From: Candidatus Amesbacteria bacterium GW2011_GWC2_45_19
Lineage (GTDB): Bacteria; Patescibacteriota; Microgenomatia; CAZETR01; Amesbacteraceae
Length of the DNA: 36,129 nucleotides
NCBI GenBank assembly: GCA_001001555.1
Contig: LCKS01000004.1
Location: 1-36,129, forward strand
Reading direction: 5' to 3'
The notes beneath the pieces were generated by a model, which saw only the letters and a program-made list of their open reading frames with translations, was not told the DNA's origin and ran no database searches. The first letter of the stretch is position 1; every line of letters starts with the position of its first letter. A program made the translations under genes and the position numbers. This document shows positions 18,406 to 26,466 of this stretch, in pieces.

Positions 18406-19485
18406 TTATTTAGCTTTAGTTATATCAGTCGCCCTAACTTCGCGGACGGCGGTAATTTTGATTTGGCCGGCGTATTGGGCTTCTTTCTCCAGCCGCTCGC
18501 GGATTTTGGCAACCAAAATGGTCAGGTCGGAATCGGAGACTTCGTCGGGGCGGACCATGACCCGGACATCACGACCAGCCTGGAAGGCAAAGACTTCGGC
18601 CACGCCCGGGAAAGATTTGGCGATGTCTTCGATGGTTTGCATGCGTTTGACGTAAGCGTCGTGGGGTTCATAGCGGGCGCCGGGGCGGGATCCGGAAATG
18701 GCGTCGGCTACCCAAACGATGCGGGAAACGTGAGAGGAAAAAGATTTATCTTCGTGGTGTTCGGCCACGGCGTTCACTACCGGCTCCGGCAGGCCGTGTT
18801 TTTTCAAAAGCTCAACCCCCAGCTGGACGTGGGTCCCCTCTTCTTCGGTCACAACTTTGCCGATGTCATGCAGCAGACAACCTAGGCGGACGTGCTCGAT
18901 GTCCGGAGCAGATAGTCCTAATTCCTGGGCGATATGCACCCCAATCTTGGTTTCTTCGATGGTGTGGATTCCCAGGTTTTGGCCGTAGGAAAAACGGAAG
19001 CGGTAGCGGCCGATGATTTTGACTAAATCGGGATGGAGATTGTAAACGCCGCAGGCGGAGCAAATTTTGCGGCCTTCCTCCACCAGAATGGCGTCCATTT
19101 GAGTACGGGTATGAGCCACCACTTCTTCGATGCGGGTGGGAGTAATGCGGCCGTCGCGGATGAGAATTTCCAGGGAACGGCGGGCTATCTCGCGGCGCAG
19201 AGAGTCAAAAGAAGAGAGGCGCAATGAGTTGCCTTCTTCCAGTTCAATTTCTACTCCGGTGGCTTTTTCGAAAGCGGCGATATTACGGCCGCCCTGACCG
19301 ATAATGCTGCCTTTGACCGAGTCGCTGGTTAAAGTAATGGTGGAAATCGTGTATTCGGCGACGTAATCGGTGGCGCCGTGCAGCATGGCGTCGATAACGA
19401 TGTCTTGGGCTAGTTCAGAGGCTTTGAGTTTAAATTCCTGTTCGGCCTGTTCCAAACGCTTGGCCAAGTCTTGGGCTACATCCAT
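18406..19485 (-). CDS. rny: Ribonuclease Y lacking the N-terminal TM/long coiled coil
   Basis: KH: VKGSIIGQGGRNIAAFEKATGVEIELEE; HD: LLHDIGKVVTEEEGTHVQLGVELLKKHGLPEPVVNAVAEHHED. Confidence 0.93.
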   Translation of the reverse strand: MDVAQDLAKRLEQAEQEFKLKASELAQDIVIDAMLHGATDYVAEYTISTITLTSDSVKGSIIGQGGRNIAAFEKATGVEIELEEGNSLRLSSFDSLRREIARRSLEILIRDGRITPTRIEEVVAHTRTQMDAILVEEGRKICSACGVYNLHPDLVKIIGRYRFRFSYGQNLGIHTIEETKIGVHIAQELGLSAPDIEHVRLGCLLHDIGKVVTEEEGTHVQLGVELLKKHGLPEPVVNAVAEHHEDKSFSSHVSRIVWVADAISGSRPGARYEPHDAYVKRMQTIEDIAKSFPGVAEVFAFQAGRDVRVMVRPDEVSDSDLTILVAKIRERLEKEAQYAGQIKITAVREVRATDITKAK

Positions 19486-19496
19486 AAAATGAAAGT

Positions 19497-20021
19497 TTAA
19501 TAGTTAACATGGTCGTCATTATACCTCTTTTTCAAAATCTGCTCAATGACATCCCAGGAAAAGCCGCGGGAAGCCAAAAACCTAGCGGCTTGTTTCCAAC
19601 TCAAGTTTTTCTTTTTTGAGAGAGCTTGTCTGGCCAATTCTGGCTCACTAATTTCTAATTTCAAATTTCTAATTTCTAAACCTTTGCGTTTGAGTTCAAA
19701 TGCCAGGAGTTTTGCAGACATAGGACGAGCACGCAGACGGGATTCCTGATACCAAGCTGCAAAAGCCGCATCGTCAATGAATTTAAGATCTTTAAGTTTG
19801 GTAATAGCCGCGGCAACATCAGACTTCGGCCAATGGCGGGCCAGATGCTCAGAGACCTCTTTTTCGGAATAGGGACGGCGAGACAAGAGCCGTAAACCGG
19901 AGTTGAGGGCTGAATTATTCTTCTTCAATTTCTCCCATTTGTTTGGGGAGAGCTTTTTTGGAATCATGGGCGGTTTTCCAGATGGCATCTTCAATTTGTT
20001 TGGCGACTTTGGGATTTTCAT
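19497..20021 (-). CDS. recX: Regulatory protein RecX
   Basis: [53 protein letters not shown]; downstream of recA. True start probably inside the recA overlap. Confidence 0.88.
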   Translation of the reverse strand: MKIPKSPNKLKMPSGKPPMIPKKLSPNKWEKLKKNNSALNSGLRLLSRRPYSEKEVSEHLARHWPKSDVAAAITKLKDLKFIDDAAFAAWYQESRLRARPMSAKLLAFELKRKGLEIRNLKLEISEPELARQALSKKKNLSWKQAARFLASRGFSWDVIEQILKKRYNDDHVNY

Positions 20022-20964
20022 TTAAATAAATCCGGACGGCTTCCCGACCTTGACCCAAGATGGCGTCCCCATGATAAATAAAGGCGCCCTTTTTAGTAAG
20101 TATTCCTAATTCTAAACCAACGTCGATCAGACCGCCGGCTTTGGAAATCCCGCCGTCATTTAAAATGTCAAATTCGGCCACCGAAAATGGTGAAGCGACT
20201 TTGTTCTTGACGATCCGGGCCCGGTGGCGGGAGCCAATGACTTTATCCCCGTCTTTGAGAGTTTCTATTTTCCGGGTATCCACGCGGACGGAGGAATAAA
20301 ACTTGAGGGCCATGCCGCCGGTGGTGGTTTCCGGATTGCCAAACATGACGCCGATTTTCATCCGCAATTGGTTTATAAAGATAACTACAGTGTGGGATTT
20401 GGAAATGGCGCCGGTGATTTTTCTCAGCGCCTGAGACATCAGGCGGGCCTGGACACCCATCATGGCATCGCCCATTTCCCCTTCTATTTCGGCCCGGGGA
20501 ACCAGGGCGGCCACGGAATCGATAACAATGACGTCCAGAGCGCCGGAGCGGATGAGAGTCTCCACAATTTCTAAAGCCTGCTCGCCGGTATCCGGCTGGG
20601 AGATGTACAGATCGTTGAGTTTGACGCCAATAGCTTCAGCCCGGGCCGGGTCGAGGGCGTGCTCGGCGTCGATAAAAGCGGCCTGGCCGCCTAATTTTTG
20701 GGCTTCGGCAATGCAGTGCAGAGCAACCGTGGTTTTTCCCGATGCCTCGGGACCGTAAATTTCTGTCACCCGGCTCCGGGGGAACCCGCCCACGCCCAGA
20801 GCTAGATCGAGGGCGATAGAGCCGGTAGGAACTACGTCCACAGTCATTTTGTCGGTCTTGTCTCCCAGTTTCATAATCGATCCCTTGCCGAATTGCTTCT
20901 CGATCTGTTCCATAGCGATTTTAATCGCCTGAAGTTTTTGGTCAGTGGCCATACCTGCCCTCAA
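19915..20964 (-). CDS. recA: Recombinase RecA
   Basis: [61 protein letters not shown]. Confidence 0.98.
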   Translation of the reverse strand: MRAGMATDQKLQAIKIAMEQIEKQFGKGSIMKLGDKTDKMTVDVVPTGSIALDLALGVGGFPRSRVTEIYGPEASGKTTVALHCIAEAQKLGGQAAFIDAEHALDPARAEAIGVKLNDLYISQPDTGEQALEIVETLIRSGALDVIVIDSVAALVPRAEIEGEMGDAMMGVQARLMSQALRKITGAISKSHTVVIFINQLRMKIGVMFGNPETTTGGMALKFYSSVRVDTRKIETLKDGDKVIGSRHRARIVKNKVASPFSVAEFDILNDGGISKAGGLIDVGLELGILTKKGAFIYHGDAILGQGREAVRIYLNENPKVAKQIEDAIWKTAHDSKKALPKQMGEIEEE

Positions 20965-20993
20965 TATACAGCCGAAAAACTAAAATGCAAGGG

Positions 20994-21773
20994 TTACTTT
21001 GCCTTGGGCAGGTACCACAGCCAGCCGAGAGAGTAAAGAAGAAGTAAACCGAGTTGGATAATGCTGGAGACTTTTGCTGCAGGAGAAAGGACAGAGACGG
21101 CGCTAATCAAAATGGGCAAAACCGAAGCATGGAGAACAAGTTTGAGCGAATCCGGGATGCTAATTGCGCGTTTGATGAGGCGGGAAACCACCCAAATTAA
21201 AAGAGTGGAGATAGCTATGCCGCCGATTTTCCAAATCCAAGTAAAACTGGTGATAAAGACAGCGGCCAGAAGAATGGCGGCAAAACCTACGCCGAACACG
21301 GAGAGCTGATTGCGTTTAAGCCAATCTAAAATCACAGGCTTAGTGAAAGTTCCGTCGGGGAAATCTTTAAGGGGATAAATGCGAACATCGGCGGTGTCTT
21401 TTTTGGCCACAATTCTATCTTCTAAAATCAAGATGCCGGCGGGATATTTGTCCAGATCTTCCAGTTTGCCGGTGGTATTGAGAATAAAAACAAATTTGCC
21501 GTCGCCGGCAACAAAGGGCTGTCTGACTGTCGTTGAGGCAAGGCCATTTCTGATAGTTAAGTCGATATCCGGAATTTGGCCTGCAAGCAATTTTGGCAAT
21601 TGGGGAGCGTAGTAAGTGAGAGCGGCAATGGCCAGAATAACGCCGATAGCGGCGATGAGAAAGAGATACTTGGTCCAATACCAGAGAGCCTGGCGGACAG
21701 TTTTTTTGATTATGATCTGGCCATACTTTAAATCCTGCAAACTGGCCAAGGTTTCTTTGAAAGTGGCGATCAT
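20994..21773 (-). CDS. DUF1189 family membrane protein
   Basis: Multi-TM; LKYGQIIIKKTVRQALWYWTKYLFLIAAIGVILA...ILILEDRIVAKKDTADVRIYPLKDFPDGTFTK. Confidence 0.75.
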   Translation of the reverse strand: MIATFKETLASLQDLKYGQIIIKKTVRQALWYWTKYLFLIAAIGVILAIAALTYYAPQLPKLLAGQIPDIDLTIRNGLASTTVRQPFVAGDGKFVFILNTTGKLEDLDKYPAGILILEDRIVAKKDTADVRIYPLKDFPDGTFTKPVILDWLKRNQLSVFGVGFAAILLAAVFITSFTWIWKIGGIAISTLLIWVVSRLIKRAISIPDSLKLVLHASVLPILISAVSVLSPAAKVSSIIQLGLLLLYSLGWLWYLPKAK

Positions 21774-21961
21774 ATTTGAACCGTGCCAAAAACTTTGTCA
21801 AATTTTTTGAAATCTCCAACTATGCTGTCCATGGTTTCACTTATAGAGCCGAATCTCTGTTCCATTTTATGGGCAAATTCTTTAAATTCTTGCTTGAACT
21901 CCCCGAAATCAGTCTGGAGAAGCCTGAATTTTGTCTCTAAGTTTCCCATCGTTTTGCTCAT
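21770..21961 (-). CDS. Small coiled-coil protein (63 aa)
   Basis: MSKTMGNLETKFRLLQTDFGEFKQEFKEFAHKMEQRFGSISETMDSIVGDFKKFDKVFG; ATGA overlap with the DUF1189 gene. Confidence 0.6.
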   Translation of the reverse strand: MSKTMGNLETKFRLLQTDFGEFKQEFKEFAHKMEQRFGSISETMDSIVGDFKKFDKVFGTVQI

Positions 21962-22005
21962 ACGCTTACTTTAATTAAAAATGGTAAAATCTGCAAGTAC
22001 GAACT

Positions 22006-22079
22006 CGGGGCGGAGTTTGACGGTAGAATGCGCGCATGGGGTGCGTGTGGAGGCAGTTCAATTCTGCCCGCCCCGACCA
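22006..22079 (+). tRNA. tRNA-Pro(GGG), CCA encoded
   Basis: Acceptor CGGGGCG/CGCCCCG+A+CCA; anticodon arm CGCGC-ATGGGGT-GCGTG (anticodon GGG, 22038-22040); T arm GGCAG-TTCAATT-CTGCC. Confidence 0.88.
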
Positions 22080-22084
22080 AGTCG

Positions 22085-22121
22085 AATTTTTGGCGGCGCC
22101 CGCCTCCGCCGCCAAAAAATT
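22085..22121. terminator. Hairpin terminator after tRNA-Pro (possibly bidirectional)
   Basis: aatttttggcggc-gcccgcctcc-gccgccaaaaaatt. Confidence 0.75.
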
Positions 22122-22161
22122 GTACGGTTCCTGCCAGCTAAAACGCACTTTTTTATCGGAT

Positions 22162-22186
22162 AAAAGAAAGTTCGCGCCGACTTTTT
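22162..22186 (+). repeat. 25-bp direct repeat, left copy
   Basis: aaaagaaagttcgcgccgacttttt, identical to 23197-23221. Confidence 0.9.
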
Positions 22187-22326
22187 TGAGGAAAACGAAT
22201 AATTCGCCAAAATTTTGCGTTTCCGCAATAATTTTGGCTTCAGAACAAGATAAAATAAATTCCCTCGCCGGTTCGAGCCAAAAACTGATATAATATTACT
22301 CGAAGATACTAGTCAACGCAAATCTT

Positions 22327-23124
22327 ATGGGAAGGTTAGAACAAGAAATTAGATTTACTCCAGCCGAACAAGATTTGTTTGAACTGCAGAGGAAAACTGT
22401 GGAGGAATGGGATATACCTCAAGATATTCTTGACCAAGCTCACAATCTAGTGGAAAAAAGAAGAGCAGAAGTAGGAAAAGGTTACTTTGCACTCGCAAGG
22501 AAGTCGCAACAACCTACTGGATCGTTACATTTTGTCGCTTGGGAAGAACGTGTCAGTAATGGTGAGATATTCGGAAATGTTGGCACAATCACTGTGAGTG
22601 AAGACCAAGAAGAAATACAATGTGGTTTATGTGGAGGTTGGTTTAAGGTATTGAATGGTGCCCATTTGCAAACTCATGGATTAGAAGATGGCGATGCGTA
22701 CAAAAGTCTTTTGGGGCTTAATCGAAACCAAGCCTTGTGTTCCCCAAAATTCAGTGCTTTACAACGCGAAATTGCAATAGAAAATGAAAATGAGCGAAAT
22801 ATTAGGGAGACGCGTGTGCCTTTTGTCCAAGGTTTTGATCCAAGAAGAACTGATACAAGAAGGCGACAATTTGGAGAGGATAGAAGACGACTTTTTGAAG
22901 AAAAAAGAACACGAGGAGAACTCCCCTCTGGTCGTACTTCAGATCGCCCCGAAATTAGACGACTGAGTGAAGGAGGACAATTCAGTCTTTATGGAAATAA
23001 TTATTATTTCGGTAGAACAGCGAATGGAAACGTAAAAATAACGATATCTGGGGATGAAGTAACAGCAGAAGGTTATGTAAACGGCGAACTTGTAATAAAA
23101 ACTTACCAAAGAAAGGATCTTTAA
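22327..23124 (+). CDS. Hypothetical protein with Ros/MucR-like zinc-finger motif and C-terminal beta-rich domain
   Basis: IQCGLCGGWFKVLNGAHLQTHGLEDGDAYKSLLGLNRNQALCSPKFSALQRE resembles the MucR/Ros pattern; TATAAT upstream near 22290. Confidence 0.7.
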   Translation: MGRLEQEIRFTPAEQDLFELQRKTVEEWDIPQDILDQAHNLVEKRRAEVGKGYFALARKSQQPTGSLHFVAWEERVSNGEIFGNVGTITVSEDQEEIQCGLCGGWFKVLNGAHLQTHGLEDGDAYKSLLGLNRNQALCSPKFSALQREIAIENENERNIRETRVPFVQGFDPRRTDTRRRQFGEDRRRLFEEKRTRGELPSGRTSDRPEIRRLSEGGQFSLYGNNYYFGRTANGNVKITISGDEVTAEGYVNGELVIKTYQRKDL

Positions 23125-23279
23125 TGTTAGAAACAGTGAATAGAAAAGTGAAACGGTACATTAAAAACAGAGGAAAGAAAAGAAAAATAAAAAAGGAAAA
23201 GAAAGTTCGCGCCGACTTTTTAAAAGATTTTTCGAAAGCGCGAGGGGCAGAAAGTTGCCGCACCTACCGCTTTTGTTGA
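23124..23279 (+). CDS. Small lysine/arginine-rich ORF translationally coupled (TAATG) to the MucR-like ORF
   Basis: MLETVNRKVKRYIKNRGKKRKIKKEKKVRADFLKDFSKARGAESCRTYRFC*; start overlaps the preceding stop. Confidence 0.35.
   Translation: MLETVNRKVKRYIKNRGKKRKIKKEKKVRADFLKDFSKARGAESCRTYRFC
23197..23221 (+). repeat. 25-bp direct repeat, right copy
   Basis: aaaagaaagttcgcgccgacttttt. Confidence 0.9.
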
Positions 23280-23342
23280 AAATAAGTTCGAACTTTTTTC
23301 AGGAGGGCCGACCAAAAGAGAAAGGGAGTCTGTCGAAGTGGA

Positions 23343-23397
23343 GGCGCTCCGTGCGCCTGCCTTGCCGGCAGGCAGGCCGCCGCCCGCACGGAGCGCC
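23343..23397. repeat. Nested palindrome (13-bp outer stem, inner CCTGCC/GGCAGG stem)
   Basis: ggcgctccgtgcg...cgcacggagcgcc perfect arms enclosing cctgccttgccggcagg. Confidence 0.9.
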
Positions 23398-23504
23398 GAG
23401 AAGCCCTTTTTATATTCCGCCAAGAGCTACCGGAAAAAAGAACGAAAGAAAACGCAAAAATTTTACCTGTCCGCCTCTGGCGGAAAGAACTTTTATACAA
23501 CTTA

Positions 23505-23592
23505 AATGGCGCAACCGGCGGTCTCAACAAGAAATTGCTTTCTGTTGTCCGATTGCGCCATTAAAAAAGCAATTTCTAAAATTGTTAAGACC
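23505..23592. repeat. Interleaved inverted repeats (pseudoknot-type topology)
   Basis: aatggcgcaa(23505)...ggtctcaacaagaaattgcttt(23520)...ttgcgccatt(23553)...aaagcaatttctaaaattgttaagacc(23566). Confidence 0.75.
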
Positions 23593-23694
23593 AATATTAA
23601 TATATCAAAAATCTAATTGAAAACACAAGTGGGAAAAACCACATTTTAATACTTGATTTTCAAAAATATGATATACTTTTATTTGGAGGCAAAA

Positions 23695-25038
23695 ATGGAA
23701 AATCAGATACGCGTAGGTGACCAAAATACACAGCAAATCGGCCAAGATCCGGCTAGTCAACCAATCCAAATTCCAAAAAAATCCAAACTAAACTATTGGC
23801 TGGTTTCAACTGTTCTTTTGTTAGTGATTCTTTTAATTGGCGCTGGCTGGTTCATTTGGAATTTGAAAAGCAAAAATCAAATTATTGTAACTACTCCAAC
23901 TCAAGTACCAAATTTAATTCCTACCGCAGTAACTGGAACTGTTATACCAGAAGTAAATTACTTTACAGCAAGATTATTGGATGAATCTGAGAAAATAGCT
24001 TTTGTAAAAGATAATGAAATTTGGACAAGTGATATAGATGGGAAAAATACCAAAAGGTTAATAGCACCAACCTCTTCAACCTATAAACCATCGTTAGATT
24101 CAATTGCTTGGTCTCCCGATGGAACAAAGATAATTTTTTTCGCTAATTATGATGTTTATGAGAGCAATTTGAAAATATCACCTTTGACAGGAGCCTACAT
24201 TTATGACAGCCTGTCGTCAAAAATATATTTTATGGGGCGAGATGGTATTTTAGATTTTTTTAATTCCTGGTCATGGGACGGAAAAATGATTGCCCTTCTT
24301 ACTGATACCAAGATTGGCAATGGCGAATTAAAAATAATTAATTTAAGTACCTGGCGAATAAAAACTATTCCTTTAAATACTAATCAACGACGGACAGGAC
24401 CAATGTACTGGGATAAAGAGAATAGAATCTATTTTATTACATATATTCCTATAACTTATTGCAATACGGTAACCTCAAATTGTCAAATTGAAAACGAAAC
24501 TAAAAAGTCTAGCACTAACAGCATAGTTAGGATTGATATTAATAATCCAAATAATCTACAAGCAGTTTTTACCAGAAAGTTTACCGATGGTGGTATAACT
24601 AACTTTTTTATAAATCCTCAAAGAAACACAACTATTGTGGTTGGTAATGAAGGATATAATAATGCTAAAATTAAAGTATTCGAAGTTGATTTAAATTCTC
24701 TGGCTATTTCGGAATTGCCCACTGGAAATAACTGGTTTGGCAACGAAGCATTTGAAACATTTATTAGATACTCTTTTGATAAAAAGCATGCTGTTATTGT
24801 TTCTGCAGCGGGCCCTAGTAATTGGTACTCTGTAGTAAATTTAAGTGATAATAATTTTTCAGATGCGGTTATTAAAACGAGTCCTCAATATATTTTCGAA
24901 GGTTGGTATTCAGCTGATCAGATTCTTGTTACTGAATATGATTCTGGAAAACAAGATAATTTTTTAATAAATATTAATACTTTACAAAAACAAGGCTTCG
25001 TCCTCGATTATTATCAAGTTCGTATTCGTCCCTTTTAA
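23695..25038 (+). CDS. Membrane-anchored PD40/TolB-like beta-propeller protein
   Basis: RBS ggagg before ATG 23695; N-terminal TM; KIAFVKDNEIWTSDIDGKNTKRL...IAWSPDGTKIIFFA. Confidence 0.75.
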   Translation: MENQIRVGDQNTQQIGQDPASQPIQIPKKSKLNYWLVSTVLLLVILLIGAGWFIWNLKSKNQIIVTTPTQVPNLIPTAVTGTVIPEVNYFTARLLDESEKIAFVKDNEIWTSDIDGKNTKRLIAPTSSTYKPSLDSIAWSPDGTKIIFFANYDVYESNLKISPLTGAYIYDSLSSKIYFMGRDGILDFFNSWSWDGKMIALLTDTKIGNGELKIINLSTWRIKTIPLNTNQRRTGPMYWDKENRIYFITYIPITYCNTVTSNCQIENETKKSSTNSIVRIDINNPNNLQAVFTRKFTDGGITNFFINPQRNTTIVVGNEGYNNAKIKVFEVDLNSLAISELPTGNNWFGNEAFETFIRYSFDKKHAVIVSAAGPSNWYSVVNLSDNNFSDAVIKTSPQYIFEGWYSADQILVTEYDSGKQDNFLININTLQKQGFVLDYYQVRIRPF

Positions 25039-25336
25039 GAAATTAATAATATTACAATTTCTGGTATAATACACTTTTACAGTAAGAACATTAGAACTTT
25101 TTATGCACGAATTTATTCAACTGCTTTCTTATTGCACGAGGAAGTTCTAGTCCATATAGGGGCGAGCTGAATAAGGACACTCGCCCGAAGGGCGAGAGAA
25201 TCGCGCGCAAAAAATAACGGAAGCGAGGCCGCCGTGGGCGGCCGAGCTAACAGCTTTGAAATTCGGTTCTAACTTTCTAGTCCTGAGTGGAATTGAAGGA
25301 TTGTAAATCTCGACCAAGTTGGGTTATAATTAGGGT

Positions 25337-25894
25337 ATGCGGAGTTTGAGAATCTTATTAGTAATTTTTGTTCCTCTCATCTCCATACCCTTCTTAATAT
25401 ACTTCTACCTCTTTGTGTGGATTACATCTATTGATGGCTATCCTTATTACTACAGAGATAAGTTGGGTGTCATTTATACTAATGAAGCCACGGGTTGTTT
25501 TGATATATGTTTTATTCCAGTATATAGAAAGCTATCTGGTGTGGATACTAAATCTTTTGCTGTACTTCATACAAAAGGGGGAAGATCTACCCCTTATGCG
25601 AAGGATAAATACAGAGTGTATTACGATGCTAAACCCATACAAAACGCTGATGCGGTCTCATTTATTCTTATTGACGATACCTTTTCGAAGGACAAAAACA
25701 CTTATTATGTGTACGGAACCGAAATAAAAGAATTTCTTAAAGGGATAGACCCAAATTTGGTGCTAGACAATAAACATCAAGTTCAGTTAATAGAGATCGG
25801 GTACAATCCACCTTTCTTTTTCAAAATTCAAAATAATAACCATGTGTATAAAGTCTATTATGTGCTTGATCAGAAAATAGAGCAAATTAACTAG
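25337..25894 (+). CDS. DKNYY-like domain protein, membrane-anchored
   Basis: N-terminal TM; YAKDKYRVYYDAKPIQNADAVSFILIDDTFSKDKNTYYVYGTEI. Confidence 0.7.
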   Translation: MRSLRILLVIFVPLISIPFLIYFYLFVWITSIDGYPYYYRDKLGVIYTNEATGCFDICFIPVYRKLSGVDTKSFAVLHTKGGRSTPYAKDKYRVYYDAKPIQNADAVSFILIDDTFSKDKNTYYVYGTEIKEFLKGIDPNLVLDNKHQVQLIEIGYNPPFFFKIQNNNHVYKVYYVLDQKIEQIN

Positions 25895-25959
25895 GTTAAG
25901 CTTAAACTTTTACTGAAGACCAAAATTCGCTAAAGCCATGGCTGGATTTGGGTGAAGGA

Positions 25960-26036
25960 CTATCGTTTGGGGGATTGGCGCTTGCGGCGGGATTTGCCGC
26001 CCATGCCGATCATGCGGTGTTGGCGGGTGCGGGCGT
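25960..26036 (-). pseudogene. Detached C-terminal fragment of ribosomal protein S9 (rpsI)
   Basis: Minus-strand HARTRQHRMIGMGGKSRRKRQSPKR* versus the intact S9 end SRTRQRRMIGMGGKARRKRQSPKR*. Confidence 0.9.
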
Positions 26037-26038
26037 GT

Positions 26039-26061
26039 AATCCCACCTGAAAGGTGGGATT
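26039..26061. repeat. P2 hairpin (AATCCCACCT/AAGGTGGGATT)
   Basis: aatcccacctgaaaggtgggatt; may terminate the minus-strand ORF ending at 26062. Confidence 0.7.
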
Positions 26062-26250
26062 TTATATTATAAAGTATCTCGTATTACCGTGAGGGATCCA
26101 GGCGATTGTGACGTCTGCTTTCTTCTTTGTCTTTTTGAATAACACGTCTAACCGCTTAGCGTGCGCAATGACTTTACCCGTTTTCTTGCTTTTGGCTACA
26201 TACCCGGGACCGTACTCTTTAATAAGTGAAGAAATATTTATGGGCTTCAT
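26062..26250 (-). CDS. DUF5678-like small protein (62 aa)
   Basis: LIKEYGPGYVAKSKKTGKVIAHAKRLDVLFKKTKKKADVTIAWIPHGNTRYFII. Confidence 0.6.
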   Translation of the reverse strand: MKPINISSLIKEYGPGYVAKSKKTGKVIAHAKRLDVLFKKTKKKADVTIAWIPHGNTRYFII

Positions 26251-26347
26251 AACAGTACCGCCACTATACCCATTCTCTCCATATTTTGCAACACACTTTT
26301 GCCGCGCCGGAGCTGTGAGCCGAGCAGGGTGAGGTGCCCTACCTAAG

Positions 26348-26397
26348 AAAATTTAGCAACTTTCATGCGGTCGCATTTTAGTTGTCAATGCTAAGGC
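26348..26397. repeat. Palindromic repeat family P1, copy 2
   Basis: aaatttagcaactttcatgcggtcgcattttagttgtcaatgctaaggct; first 28 nt identical to copy 3. Confidence 0.88.
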
Positions 26398-26399
26398 TG

Positions 26400-26418
26400 T
26401 TCCACCTTTAAGGTGGAA
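26400..26418. repeat. P2 palindrome TTCCACCTTTAAGGTGGAA
   Basis: Perfect 9-bp arms around one central base; near-identical palindrome in recJ at 1842. Confidence 0.8.
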
Positions 26419-26466
26419 GGTCGAACTTGTTCGCGAACCCATTGTGCTAAACTTAAATTAATTACT

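Noticed and set aside
20224-20574. Plus-strand ORF opposite recA (116 aa)
   Set aside because: Antisense to conserved recA; no recognisable domain or ribosome-binding context.
22250-22285. T-arm-like ccggttcgagcc suggesting another tRNA
   Set aside because: No matching acceptor or anticodon arms around it.
23255-23620. 121-aa plus ORF and 88-aa minus ORF over the palindrome cluster
   Set aside because: Composed of translated palindromes (LPCRQAGRRPHGA / CLPARQAHGA); more likely chance reading of repeats than proteins.
26266-26346. GC-rich stretch gccgcgccggagctgtgagccgagcagggtgaggtgccc as a tRNA or ncRNA
   Set aside because: No cloverleaf or clear self-complementary structure; possibly another repeat fragment, but no second copy seen here.
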